Part shown: piece by piece, positions 1-8,151 of the stretch
Layout: every line of letters begins with the position of its first letter
Position numbering within the stretch: position 1 is the first letter of the stretch
From: Actinoallomurus purpureus
GTDB taxonomy: Bacteria > Actinomycetota > Actinomycetes > Streptosporangiales > Streptosporangiaceae
Assembly: GCF_024055795.1 (NCBI RefSeq)
Contig: NZ_JAMXMY010000020.1
Coordinates: 124,001 to 188,000, forward strand
DNA length: 64,000 nt
Direction of reading: 5' to 3'
Translations under genes and position numbers: made by a program
Notes under the pieces: generated by a model
Seen by the model: the letters and a program-made list of their open reading frames with translations, nothing else
Told to the model about the DNA's origin: nothing
Databases searched by the model: none

Positions 1-1188
1 AAGCGCGCCTGTGACCGGGTCGCCGAGGACCTCGCCAAGCGGGGCTTCGCGGCAGCCGCCGTGCACGGCGACCTCGGCCAGGGTCAGCGCGAGCGCGCCC
101 TGCGCGCCTTCCGCGCCGGCAAGATCGACGTGCTCGTGGCCACCGACGTGGCTGCGCGCGGCCTCGACGTCGACGACGTCACCCACGTCGTCAACTACGA
201 GTGCCCGGACGCCGCCGACACCTACGTGCACCGGATCGGCCGTACCGGCCGTGCGGGCAAAGAGGGCATCGCGGTGACGCTCATCGACTGGGCGAACCTG
301 CAGCGCTGGAAGCTGATCAACACCACGCTCGGCCTGGACTTCGCAGAGCCGGCGGAGACCTACTCCACCTCCGAGCACCTGTACGAGACGCTCGACATCC
401 CGTCCGACATCACCGGCATCCTGCCGAAGGCCCAGCGGGACCGTGCGGGGCTGGAGGCCGAGGAGGTCGAGGACATCGGCGAGACCGGCCGTTCCCGGTC
501 GCACCAGCGGCGCGAAGAGCCGCGCCATGAGGAACCGCACCGTGAGGAGCCGCGCCGCGCGGCCCGGCAGCCCAGTCGCTCGCGCCAGCGCACGCGCAAC
601 GGCCGTCCGGTGGGGCATGAGGCCGACGCCGTCACCGCCGGTCAGGCCGCACGGCGGCACACCAGCAGGCCGGCGGAGGCGGCGACGCATCCGGCCGAAC
701 CGGCGGTGCCTCCGGTCGAGGTGGCGACACCTTCGGTGGAGGCTGCGACGCCTCCGGTCAAGGCAGCGGCGCCTCCGGTGGAGGTACCGGTCGAGGTGAC
801 GGCACCTCCGGTCAAGGCAGCGACGCCGTCGGCCGAGACCGCCGCGGAGGTGACGGAGACCGTCGCGCCCGCACGCCGCGCTCCCCGGCGCACTCGGGAG
901 GCGTCCGTCGCGCCGCCCGCGGCACGTGAGAGTTCCGAGGTCGTCGAGGCCGCGCAGGCCGATGAGGCTCCGGCCGCACCGGCGATGCCGTTCAGCCCGA
1001 ACCTGGCACCCGCGGAGCAGTCCGAGCAGGCCCCTGTGGTGGTGAGCCCGGCCGGCATCCCGATGGTGCAGTTCCTGCCGCCGCCGTTCGACGGCACGGA
1101 GGAGATCCAGGAGTTCGTCGAGCCGGTACGCCCGGCGGCCAACAGGAAGCGCCGGGCGCGGGCCGGCGGTGCACGCGAATCCGCCTGA
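1..1188 (+). CDS. DEAD-box ATP-dependent RNA helicase, C-terminal part (5' end outside window)
   Basis: The frame is open from the first base, so the start and the ATPase core (Q, I, II motifs) lie upstream. What remains is the second RecA-like domain. Motif V is visible as ATDVAARGLDV and motif VI as HRIGRTGRAG, with the helicase-C fold running to about residue 85 of the fragment. After about residue 150 the protein becomes a long low-complexity tail rich in Pro, Ala, Val, Glu and Arg, with an imperfect repeat of units like PPVEVATP and PPVKAA. Such tails are common in actinobacterial RhlE/CsdA-like helicases. Its role is RNA unwinding in ribosome assembly or RNA decay. The family is certain; the subfamily cannot be fixed without the N-terminus. 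Confidence 0.93.
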   Translation, partial: KRACDRVAEDLAKRGFAAAAVHGDLGQGQRERALRAFRAGKIDVLVATDVAARGLDVDDVTHVVNYECPDAADTYVHRIGRTGRAGKEGIAVTLIDWANLQRWKLINTTLGLDFAEPAETYSTSEHLYETLDIPSDITGILPKAQRDRAGLEAEEVEDIGETGRSRSHQRREEPRHEEPHREEPRRAARQPSRSRQRTRNGRPVGHEADAVTAGQAARRHTSRPAEAATHPAEPAVPPVEVATPSVEAATPPVKAAAPPVEVPVEVTAPPVKAATPSAETAAEVTETVAPARRAPRRTREASVAPPAARESSEVVEAAQADEAPAAPAMPFSPNLAPAEQSEQAPVVVSPAGIPMVQFLPPPFDGTEEIQEFVEPVRPAANRKRRARAGGARESA

Positions 1189-1201
1189 CGAGCGGCTGAG
1201 G

Positions 1202-1227
1202 AGGGGCGTGGTCGAGGTCACGCCCCT
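1202..1227. terminator. Rho-independent terminator between convergent genes
   Basis: A perfect 9-bp stem (AGGGGCGTG / CACGCCCCT) with an 8-nt loop starts 14 bases after the helicase stop and is followed by TTATT. It sits between the helicase and the convergent kinase gene, so it may serve both, although only the plus strand has the T-rich tail. Confidence 0.7.
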
Positions 1228-1268
1228 TATTCGTGCCCTGGGACGGGCCGACCGGAGCCGCGGCGTTC

Positions 1269-2963
1269 TCAGCCCACGGTCGTGACGCGCGAGATCCGGT
1301 AGTCGTCGAAGTCCACGACCATCCGGCCCGCGCGCGGTTGCGTCCCTACTACCACGACCAGGCCCGTCTGCCCGCCCTGCAACGTGTCCTGCGCGTCCAC
1401 CGCCTCGACGGTGAGACGGCCGTTCAGCCACAGCCGGAGACGGACCTTCGCCCCGTCGGGCTCGCACCGGATCGCGAAGTGATTCGCGCGGGGTGGACCG
1501 GCTGCGGCGTCGGCGTCGGCGTCGATGTCGTATCCCGTGGCCCGGGGAACCTGGGCGAGCGTACGGGAACCTCCAGCGGTCACCTTGCGGATGAACGCCC
1601 CCTGGCCGTCGTTCCTCACGAGGAACACGTAGCCGTCGAGGATCCGGTAGTCCGGTCCCCGGCACCACAGGCCCATCATGCCGTCGCCGGGCCCGGAGAC
1701 CACGGCCACGTCGGCGTCCACCTTCATCCGGGCGGGCAGATCCGCGGACGGGAACGGCGCCGGCTTCGAATCGTTGCCGACGCGGCCCTCGGCCCTCATG
1801 CGGTAGCGCCCGCCGACGTAGGAAGTGTTCTTGTCGACGTCCCAGGTCCGCGCTTCCGCATTGAACTCGCTGGTATAGATGGTGGTGGTCACGTCCCTGG
1901 AGGGGGACCGCAGGGCGACGATCGACCCGACAGTGGCGGCGGCCGTGGCGGCGACCACACCGATCCAGACGAGGCGCCGGACCCTCGACGGGCGCCGCTT
2001 CGCCTTCCGCTGATCGACCGGCTCGGGGCTCGCCGTGTCCGCGACGAGTGTGCCGGCGAGGCCGCTCTCCGTCATGGGACCGGCGGGTACGGACCGTTCC
2101 TGGGTGCCCACGTCGGTCTCCGGCTCAGCCCTGCCGCTCCGCGCATGGCCCACGAGCCCGGCCAGCAGTTCCTGCGCGGACGGGCGCCTCGCCGGATCCT
2201 TGTCGAGCGCCCGTTCCACCAGCGGCCGTACCGCGTCGTCCAGGCCGTCGAGCAGGGGCGACCCGTGAGTGATCCGGTAGAGCACGGCGGGCACGGTGGC
2301 TCCGGGGAACGGCGCACTGCCCGTTCCGGCGAAGGCGACGACGGCGCCCCAGGCGAAGACATCGGACGCCGTCGTCGCCCGCTCGCCCTGGATGACCTCG
2401 GGGGCCATGTACGCGGGAGTGCCGATGAGCTGACCGGGGCGGGTCGCCTCGGTCACGCTGTCGAGGGCCCGGGCGATGCCAAAGTCGATCACCCGGGGTC
2501 CCATCGGGGACAGCAGCACGTTCGCGGGTTTCAGGTCGCGGTGCACGATCCCCGCGCCGTGGATCGCGCCGAGGGCCGTCGCCACCCCGACCGCGAGATG
2601 CTCGAGGCTCGATCCGCTCATCGGTCCGGAATCCCGGACGAACTCGTCGAGGTTCGGCCCGGCCACGTACTCGGTGACGATGTAGAGCGGCTCACCGTCG
2701 ACCCGTGCGTCGAGTACGGGGGCGGTGCAGAACCTGCGGACGCGGCGGGCGGCCGCCACCTCGCGGCGGAACCGGACGCGGAAGGCGGGGTCGTCCGCGA
2801 AGTCGAGGTTGATCACCTTGACGGCCATGCGCTCGCCGGAAGCCGACTCGGCGAGGTACACCGTGCCCATTCCGCCTCGGCCGATCACCCCGAGCAGGCG
2901 GTAGGGACCCAGCTCCGTCGGATCGGCGGCGCGGAGAGGGCCGATCCGGTCGTCGACCGACAT
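1269..2963 (-). CDS. Membrane-anchored Ser/Thr protein kinase (PknB family) with C-terminal extracellular domain
   Basis: This is a Hanks-type kinase of 564 residues. The glycine loop GRGGMGTVY is at 28-36, the ATP lysine is K49 (AVKV), the catalytic loop HRDLKPAN is at 141-148 with D143, DFG is at 160-162 and GTPAYMAPE at 181-189. A basic stretch precedes one membrane helix (about 331-351). The outer part, about 210 residues, has a beta-rich look (SEFNAEARTWDV, GRYRMRAEG) like concanavalin/DUF1080-type folds, and could bind a sugar or wall ligand. It lacks PASTA repeats. The ATG at 2963 is preferred because a GGGGGG ribosome site lies about 10 nt upstream; an in-frame GTG at 3005 is less likely. 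The helicase downstream is convergent. Confidence 0.93.
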   Translation of the reverse strand: MSVDDRIGPLRAADPTELGPYRLLGVIGRGGMGTVYLAESASGERMAVKVINLDFADDPAFRVRFRREVAAARRVRRFCTAPVLDARVDGEPLYIVTEYVAGPNLDEFVRDSGPMSGSSLEHLAVGVATALGAIHGAGIVHRDLKPANVLLSPMGPRVIDFGIARALDSVTEATRPGQLIGTPAYMAPEVIQGERATTASDVFAWGAVVAFAGTGSAPFPGATVPAVLYRITHGSPLLDGLDDAVRPLVERALDKDPARRPSAQELLAGLVGHARSGRAEPETDVGTQERSVPAGPMTESGLAGTLVADTASPEPVDQRKAKRRPSRVRRLVWIGVVAATAAATVGSIVALRSPSRDVTTTIYTSEFNAEARTWDVDKNTSYVGGRYRMRAEGRVGNDSKPAPFPSADLPARMKVDADVAVVSGPGDGMMGLWCRGPDYRILDGYVFLVRNDGQGAFIRKVTAGGSRTLAQVPRATGYDIDADADAAAGPPRANHFAIRCEPDGAKVRLRLWLNGRLTVEAVDAQDTLQGGQTGLVVVVGTQPRAGRMVVDFDDYRISRVTTVG

Positions 2964-3035
2964 GGTTTTCCGACCCCCCGTATCACCCCATGACCCACCG
3001 GTCACGCAGACTAACGGAGATCAAGGACCATGGCC

Positions 3036-3200
3036 TTGACTTCCTCCCCCTTCTGAAGAAAGGGGGATTCCCATCGGCCTTGCGGCCGATCCGGCCTTTA
3101 GGCCGGGCGCCTCACGGCGCGGGTTTCCTGTTTCAGCGCCGACTGCGGAAGGGAGGACCCTTGCCGTCTGACACCAGCTCCACAGGCATCACCAGAGGAT
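3036..3200 (-). ncRNA. Candidate reRNA (omega RNA) scaffold at the tnpB 3' end
   Basis: TnpB proteins use an RNA made from the 3' end of their own gene plus the element right end. Here that stretch folds readily: ATCGGCC-TTGC-GGCCGAT at 3073-3090, CCGGCC-TTTA-GGCCGG at 3091-3106, and a C5/G5 stem with TTC-GAA and one bulge at 3046-3066. If the element ends at 3036, the guide would begin at 3035 and read leftward from GGCCATGGTCCTTGAT. The 5' limit of the RNA is a guess. Confidence 0.5.
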
Positions 3201-4309
3201 CTCTCCCTGGCTACGGCTCGACCAGCCGCAAGGATGTTCTTGGCCGCGTTGATGTCCCGGTCGTGCCGGGTGCGGCAGCCCGGACACGTCCAGTGCCGGG
3301 TGGAAAGACTCAGCTCCGCGAGCAGGTGCCCGCAAGCCGAGCAGGTCTTGGAAGACGGATACCAGCGATCGATCACCACGAGCGTGCGCCCGGCGCGTTC
3401 GGCCTTGTACTCCAGCTGCCTGCGGAACTCCCCCCATCCCGCATCGCTGATGACGCGCGCCAGCTTCCGGTTCTTGACCATGTTGGTGACCGCGAGGTCT
3501 TCGATGACGATGGTGTCGGCTCTGCGGATCAGGTTGGTGCTGGTGCGGTGCAGGAAGTCGGCGCGGGCGTTGCGGACCTTGCGGTGGGCGCGGGCCACCT
3601 TCGCCTTGGCCTTGCGCCGGTTGGCGCTCCCGCGCTCGCAGCGGGCCATCCGCCGCTGATACCGGGCCAGGTTGCGGGCCTTGCGCTCCAGATGCCGGGG
3701 GTTGGCGATGCGTTCCCCGTCGGAGGTGACCGCGAAGTCCTTGATCCCCAGATCGACGCCGATGGCGTGCCCGGCCTCATCGATGGGGTCGGGGGCGTCG
3801 GTGTCGACGGCGAACGTGACGTACCAGCGGCCGTCCGGATCCCGGGAGATGACGACCATGGTGGGGTCGAGCGTGGCGGGGTCCACGTCCTCGAAAGACC
3901 ACACGAACCTCAGCGGCGTGGTGGTCTTGGCCATGTGCAGCTCGCCGTTCTTCATGCGGAACGCCGAGCGGGTGTAGTGCGCGGTCTGCCGGGAGTTGCG
4001 GTTCTTGAACCGCGGGTATTTGGCGCGTCCGGCGAAGAAGTTCGCGAACGCCGCGTGCTGGTGGCGCAGTGTCTGCTGCAGCGGAACCGAGGACACCTCC
4101 GAGAGGAACGCCAGGTCTTCGGTCTTCTTCCATCCGGTCAAAGCGGCGTCGGTCTGCTTGTAGGAGGTCTTCTGGCCCCGCTGGTGGTACGCCGTGTGGC
4201 GTTCGGTGAGGGTCTTGTTCCACACGAGGCGCACACAGCCGAACGTGCGGCTGAACACCGCCGCTTGTTCGGGGTCCGGGTAGGCCCGGCACTTGCACGC
4301 CGTCCGCAT
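3098..4309 (-). CDS. tnpB: TnpB-like RNA-guided endonuclease (IS605 OrfB family)
   Basis: The protein is 403 residues, a normal length for TnpB. The N-terminal HTH_OrfB_IS605 region (from CKCRAYPDPEQ) is followed by a RuvC-like nuclease. The three catalytic acidic residues are all present: D186 in GVDLGIKDFAV, E270 in IEDLAV and D352 in DRDINAAKN. A zinc ribbon CSACG...CPGC uses Cys 323, 326, 342 and 345. No frameshift or stop is seen, so it looks active. The start ATG at 4309 has AAGG 8 nt upstream; a GTG at 4318 is an alternative. The known function of the family is RNA-guided DNA cleavage that keeps the element in the population. The last 45 residues overlap the presumed guide-RNA scaffold. 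Confidence 0.93.
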   Translation of the reverse strand: MRTACKCRAYPDPEQAAVFSRTFGCVRLVWNKTLTERHTAYHQRGQKTSYKQTDAALTGWKKTEDLAFLSEVSSVPLQQTLRHQHAAFANFFAGRAKYPRFKNRNSRQTAHYTRSAFRMKNGELHMAKTTTPLRFVWSFEDVDPATLDPTMVVISRDPDGRWYVTFAVDTDAPDPIDEAGHAIGVDLGIKDFAVTSDGERIANPRHLERKARNLARYQRRMARCERGSANRRKAKAKVARAHRKVRNARADFLHRTSTNLIRRADTIVIEDLAVTNMVKNRKLARVISDAGWGEFRRQLEYKAERAGRTLVVIDRWYPSSKTCSACGHLLAELSLSTRHWTCPGCRTRHDRDINAAKNILAAGRAVARERSSGDACGAGVRRQGSSLPQSALKQETRAVRRPA

Positions 4310-4426
4310 GACCGACACCTTACAACTGTCGCGCTCCCATGTAAGGCGAATGACCGTATGTCGGCGGACTCCGTTCTCAGGCCGTCCCGGCTACGCCGGG
4401 CCGTTCCTGACGGAGTCCGGATTCCT

Positions 4427-4446
4427 CCCCGGCCTGAAGGCCGGGG
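4427..4446. repeat. Left-end hairpin of the TnpB element
   Basis: Perfect 8-bp inverted repeat CCCCGGCC-TGAA-GGCCGGGG, about 120 bp upstream of the tnpB start. Subterminal hairpins of this kind are recognised by the Y1 transposase in IS200/IS605 elements. Any mobilising TnpA would have to come from elsewhere in the genome. Confidence 0.65.
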
Positions 4447-4484
4447 CATCCTCCGGAGGACAAGGTGAAAACGGATCCCGCGGC

Positions 4485-5213
4485 CTATCCGGCGGGGTGC
4501 ACGCCCGCCTGGCGCAGGCGCAGGGCGTGACGCGGCCGGTCGGTGATGAGCACGGTCACCCGCTCGTCACTGAGGAAGCGCCGCATCCGCGGCTCGTCGT
4601 TGACCGTCCACACCATGGCGGGAATGCTCAGCCGACCGCACATGCGCAGCACGGTGGCGTGGGCGAGCCTGCGGTGCACCGCGAGCCAGTCGGCGCCGCA
4701 CTCGCGCATGCGGCGTAGGGGGTACAGCTCCTGGATCCGCGTCGGCGCCTTCATCAGCCAGGAGACCTCGCGGAGACTGCGACCGAGCGACAGCGCGGCA
4801 GTGACCTGCGGGAACTCCCGCTTGATCCGTGCGATCGAGGAGTCCTCCAGCGTCGTGGCGACGAAGCCGTCCGGGCCGAGGATGTCGAGCGCGAGTGCGA
4901 CGACCTCCGACTCGTCGCCGACCTCCTTGAGGTCGAGATGTCCCTGAGCGCGGCCGGCGATCAGTGCCATGACGTCGCGGACGCGGGGCACCCGGTGGCC
5001 GGCCACCGCGCACAGCTCCTCGTAGGTCAGCCTCGCCACGGGGTGGTTCGCCACCCGCGGGTCGTGGAAGACGACGAACTCCCCGTCGCGCGTGCGGCGG
5101 ATGTCGAACTCGACGTACTCCGCGCCGGTGGTGAGGGCGCTTTCGTACGCCTCCCAGGTTGCGGCCCGGGCGACCTCGGATCCGCCCTTGTGGGCGGAGA
5201 CGGCAGTCGTCAT
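4485..5213 (-). CDS. Glycerophosphodiester phosphodiesterase
   Basis: This is a cytoplasmic GDPD-family enzyme of 242 residues that cleaves glycerophosphodiesters to glycerol-3-phosphate and an alcohol. Active-site residues fit the TIM-barrel family: H8 in SAHKGGSE (usually HRG; here the Arg is Lys), E35 and D37 in YVEFDIRRTRDG, and H50 in VVFHD. There is no signal peptide, so it probably acts on intracellular lipid breakdown products. It stands alone on the minus strand, with the TnpB element downstream and a divergent hydrolase gene upstream. The replacement of the HRG Arg by Lys is a mild oddity. Confidence 0.88.
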   Translation of the reverse strand: MTTAVSAHKGGSEVARAATWEAYESALTTGAEYVEFDIRRTRDGEFVVFHDPRVANHPVARLTYEELCAVAGHRVPRVRDVMALIAGRAQGHLDLKEVGDESEVVALALDILGPDGFVATTLEDSSIARIKREFPQVTAALSLGRSLREVSWLMKAPTRIQELYPLRRMRECGADWLAVHRRLAHATVLRMCGRLSIPAMVWTVNDEPRMRRFLSDERVTVLITDRPRHALRLRQAGVHPAG

Positions 5214-5304
5214 GGTACGAGAGTACCTTCGCGATCCCCCGTGAATTACTAGTCAAACCGTTACGATGGTGTTGATTGCAGCATGGGGAAGTAAGCTCCT
5301 GCCA

Positions 5305-6174
5305 GTGAGTACGCCCCGGTTCCTTACTTTGCCTCCCGGCGTCCGCCGCACGGAAATCGACACCTCGCGCGGCACGTTCGCCGTTCTCGAGGCGCTTCCG
5401 GGGTCCGGCGTCTGTGAGCGGGGGCCGGCACTGCTGGTGCCCGGCTTCACCGGCAGCAAAGAGGACTTCATCGCGGTGCTGCAGACCCTCGCGGGTGCGG
5501 GACGCCGCGTCGTGGCGCTCGACATGCGCGGCCAGCACGAGACCCCGGGCCCCGACGATCCGTCGGCCTACACCTGCGCCGCGCTCGGCGCCGACATCGG
5601 CGCCGTCCTCGAGCACTTCGACGACCACGTGCACCTCGTCGGGCACTCCTTCGGCGGGCTGGTGACCCGTGAGGCGGTGATCGGCGATCCCACCATGCTC
5701 GCGTCGTACACGCTGATGAGCTCCGGACCGGCCGCGATCGGCGGATCACGCGAGGTCGAAGGCCGGGTGATGCTCGCGGCGCTGCCCAAGGTCGGCCTGG
5801 AGCACCTGTGGTCGACCCGGATCGAGCCCGAGGTGGTCACCAAGGGGGTTCCTCGGGAGATCGTGGCGTTCCTGCGCCGGCGGATGTTCATGAACGCCCC
5901 CACCGGCCTCATGACCATGGCCCGGGAGGTGCTGTCCTCGCCCGACCGGGTCGACGACCTCACCAAGGTCGCCGACGACGTCGACCTGCCGATCCTCGTC
6001 CTGTACGGCGAGAACGACGACGGATGGGAGCCCCGCGAGCAGGCCGCCATGGCCGAGCGCCTGGGCGCCCGCAAGGTCGTCATTCCCGGCGCCGCCCACT
6101 CCCCCGCGGTCGAGGCACCGGAGACCACGGCGAGCGCGCTGACCGCGTTCTGGAACGACGCCGAACGCGCCTGA
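5305..6174 (+). CDS. Alpha/beta-fold hydrolase
   Basis: The nucleophile elbow GHSFGG has its Ser at about residue 115 when counted from the GTG at 5305. The acid is in LVLYGENDDGWEP and the catalytic His in GAAHSPAVEAPE near the C-terminus. An oxyanion-type VPGFTGSKEDF loop is present near the N-terminus. The substrate is unknown; esterase or lipase-like use is usual for this family. The start is uncertain: the longest frame begins at ATG 5266, but its first residues look unlike the family and it lacks a ribosome site, so the GTG at 5305 is preferred. It is followed after 86 bp by an MpaB-family gene on the same strand. Confidence 0.85.
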   Translation: MSTPRFLTLPPGVRRTEIDTSRGTFAVLEALPGSGVCERGPALLVPGFTGSKEDFIAVLQTLAGAGRRVVALDMRGQHETPGPDDPSAYTCAALGADIGAVLEHFDDHVHLVGHSFGGLVTREAVIGDPTMLASYTLMSSGPAAIGGSREVEGRVMLAALPKVGLEHLWSTRIEPEVVTKGVPREIVAFLRRRMFMNAPTGLMTMAREVLSSPDRVDDLTKVADDVDLPILVLYGENDDGWEPREQAAMAERLGARKVVIPGAAHSPAVEAPETTASALTAFWNDAERA

Positions 6175-6260
6175 TCCTCCGAGCCCTCCGCGAGAACAGG
6201 TGCGGGTTTGAGACAAGAAACGAGTAGCGTCTCATGTAACTGATCACTTACGATGACCTC

Positions 6261-7160
6261 ATGGGACCGACCGTTCAGCCCCCGCAGAGCGTGACCTGGC
6301 AGGTCCACATCGACCGGTCGATGTGGATCGGCGGAGTGCGCGGCCTCATGCTGCAGGCCCTGCATCCCATCGCGATGCGCGGCGTATGGCAGAACTCCAA
6401 TTTCCAGGAGGACCCGATCGGCCGGCTGCAGCGCACGGCCGACTTCGTGGGCGTCGTCACCTGGGGAACGGCCGAAGAGGCCGACCGCCTCGGCCGCCGG
6501 GTCAGGGACATCCACCGCGCCCTGCGAATCAAGGACCCGGACACCGGGCGCGTTCACCGCGTCGACGACCCGGAGCTGCTCCTGTGGGTGCACTGCGCGG
6601 AGGTCTCCTCCTACCTGGAGGTCGCGCGCCGCTCCGGGCTGCGGCTCACCGACCGGCAGGCCGATCGCTACCTCGCCGAGCAGCGACGCAGCGCCACCTA
6701 CGTGGGCCTTCACGAGGAGGACGTCCCGGGCAGCCTGGCGGAGATGGAGGCCTTCTTCGAGGCGATGCGCCCACGGCTGAAGGCCACCCCGGAGGCCCGC
6801 TCGACCGTACGCTTCCTGCTGTGGCCCAGGCTGCCCGAGGAGATGCGGTGGCTGACGGCCGGCAAGCCGGCCTACGTGCCGTTCGGCGCGCTGTGCTACT
6901 ACTCGCTGCCCCGCTGGGCCCGGCGGATGTACGGAACCCTGCCCGAGCTGCCGAGCCCGGTCGTGACGGCGGCGCTGAAGTCCTTCCGCCTGGCGATGAA
7001 CACCCTCCCGGAGAAGGTCCACGACCTGTCGTTCCAGCAGGCGACCAAGGACATGCTCGAAGGCGCCCGGCAGCGGCTCGCCGCCGAGGGCTACGACCTC
7101 GACAAGGGCCTGCAGGGCCTACGCGACCCCCGCCGCTGGCCCACCGGCACCGCCGCCTGA
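6261..7160 (+). CDS. MpaB/rubber-oxygenase family protein (DUF2236)
   Basis: The 299-residue protein has the signature layout of the DUF2236 family. It starts with LMLQALHPIAMRGVWQNSNF, then DPIGRLQRTADFVGVVTWGT, then WVHCAEVSSYLEV, all helical. Relatives include Lcp rubber oxygenase, a b-type haem enzyme, and fungal MpaB. The bacterial members are usually annotated as oxygenases without a proven substrate. His 35 of LHPIA and the HCAE His are candidate haem-near residues by family pattern only. There is no signal peptide, so a cytoplasmic site is likely. It may be co-transcribed with the preceding hydrolase. Confidence 0.85.
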   Translation: MGPTVQPPQSVTWQVHIDRSMWIGGVRGLMLQALHPIAMRGVWQNSNFQEDPIGRLQRTADFVGVVTWGTAEEADRLGRRVRDIHRALRIKDPDTGRVHRVDDPELLLWVHCAEVSSYLEVARRSGLRLTDRQADRYLAEQRRSATYVGLHEEDVPGSLAEMEAFFEAMRPRLKATPEARSTVRFLLWPRLPEEMRWLTAGKPAYVPFGALCYYSLPRWARRMYGTLPELPSPVVTAALKSFRLAMNTLPEKVHDLSFQQATKDMLEGARQRLAAEGYDLDKGLQGLRDPRRWPTGTAA

Positions 7161-7265
7161 TCCGGCCGGCCACCGAAGGACCATTCCGGTAGCCCGCCGG
7201 GCCGCGGGCAGCCGGCCAACCTTTCGGGAACCGTCAGGTGCCTGCCCACGGGGGAGGCGGACCGG

Positions 7266-8147
7266 TCACTCCGGGAGGGCGGACCAGGGGTCGCGGGCGG
7301 GGGCGGCGGCGCGGCCCTCCGGGCAGTGGCGCGCGAAGTCGCACCAGGCGCACAGCGCTCCGGGGCGGGGCGGGAACCGCTCGTCGAACGCCGCGTGACG
7401 GCGTTCCGGCGTCGCCTGCCCGGCTTCGGCCTGCCAGGGGTGGGCGCGGTACCAGTCGTCCGCCTCACCGCACTCCTCGGCGATCTGCTCGGCGCGGCGG
7501 AGGTGACGGTCGAGGGAGTCGTCGGTGTGCTCCCACACCGCGACCTCACCGGTCGGCAGGTGATGGAGTTCGACGAGGCGGCACGGAGCCCGCATCATCC
7601 GGCGGGCCGCCGCGGCGTACAGCGCGAGCGCCAGGGACGCGCGGGCGTCGTCGGCGGTGAGCGGCCGGCGGCCGGTCTTGTAGTCGACGACCACGAGCTC
7701 GCCGCCGCGCCGGTCCAACCGGTCGACCCGTCCCTGGACGGTGATCACATGCGTCTTCATCGAGACCGTGCGCTCGACGCCGACCGGCTCGTCCGCCGGA
7801 TCGAGCCCGGCGGTGTAGCGCAGGACCATCTCCCGGGCGCGGTGCCGCCACTCGGCGGACTGGGCGTCGTCCCGGAAGCCGTCGGTCAGCCAGCCCCGGT
7901 CGAGCAGCCGACCGGCCGCCTCGGGCGTCCGCTCCTCGAGCGGCAGCCGCCACCAGCCGGCGAGGGCGTTGTGGACGCTGGCCCCGACGCTGTTGTGCGC
8001 CCACGGCGGACCCCTCTCCGGCTTCGGCCGGTCGAGGTAGGTCATCCGGTAGCGGCGCGGGCAGTCGAGCCAGGTGTTCAGGCGGGAGGGCGTACAGGGA
8101 TAGAGCCGCCTCGGCATCCCCTCGAACCCGAGCTGCTCGGCCGCCAT
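7266..8147 (-). CDS. RecB-family PD-(D/E)XK exonuclease, Cas4/AddB-like Fe-S type
   Basis: The 293-residue protein opens with SRLNTWLDCPRRY (Cys29) and closes with CAWCDFARHC (Cys 266, 269 and 275). This is the four-cysteine iron-sulphur pattern of AddB/Cas4-like nucleases. The nuclease core reads GRVDRLDRRG then VVVDYKTG, giving the Asp and Lys of the PD-(D/E)XK site. Stand-alone proteins like this are widespread in actinobacteria and are linked to DNA repair by similarity only. The start ATG lies 4 bp after the stop of the metallo-hydrolase gene, so the two form an operon. No cas genes are near. Confidence 0.9.
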   Translation of the reverse strand: MAAEQLGFEGMPRRLYPCTPSRLNTWLDCPRRYRMTYLDRPKPERGPPWAHNSVGASVHNALAGWWRLPLEERTPEAAGRLLDRGWLTDGFRDDAQSAEWRHRAREMVLRYTAGLDPADEPVGVERTVSMKTHVITVQGRVDRLDRRGGELVVVDYKTGRRPLTADDARASLALALYAAAARRMMRAPCRLVELHHLPTGEVAVWEHTDDSLDRHLRRAEQIAEECGEADDWYRAHPWQAEAGQATPERRHAAFDERFPPRPGALCAWCDFARHCPEGRAAAPARDPWSALPE

Positions 8148-8151
8148 GGCG

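Larger units (their letters stand above)
3036..4464 (-). mobile_element. Solitary TnpB (IS1341-type, IS200/IS605 superfamily) element
   Basis: The tnpB gene is flanked by subterminal hairpins, and no Y1 transposase (tnpA) is present. The left end (high coordinates) has a perfect 8-bp hairpin at 4427-4446. The right end carries a chain of hairpins at 3046-3120 and finishes, on the tnpB strand, with GGAGGAAGTCAA, a typical right end for actinobacterial members. A candidate target-adjacent motif TTCAC lies at 4465-4469 on the minus strand, just outside the left end. The exact ends are inferred. The element sits between a glycerophosphodiesterase gene and the kinase gene, both on the minus strand, so it may have split a former unit. 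Confidence 0.75.

Noticed and set aside
1233-2993. Long plus-strand open frame (586 codons) opposite the kinase
   Set aside because: It is a GC-rich antisense shadow with no protein-like motifs; the kinase on the minus strand explains the region.
2990-4468. 492-codon plus-strand frame opposite tnpB
   Set aside because: Antisense shadow; tnpB has all family motifs.
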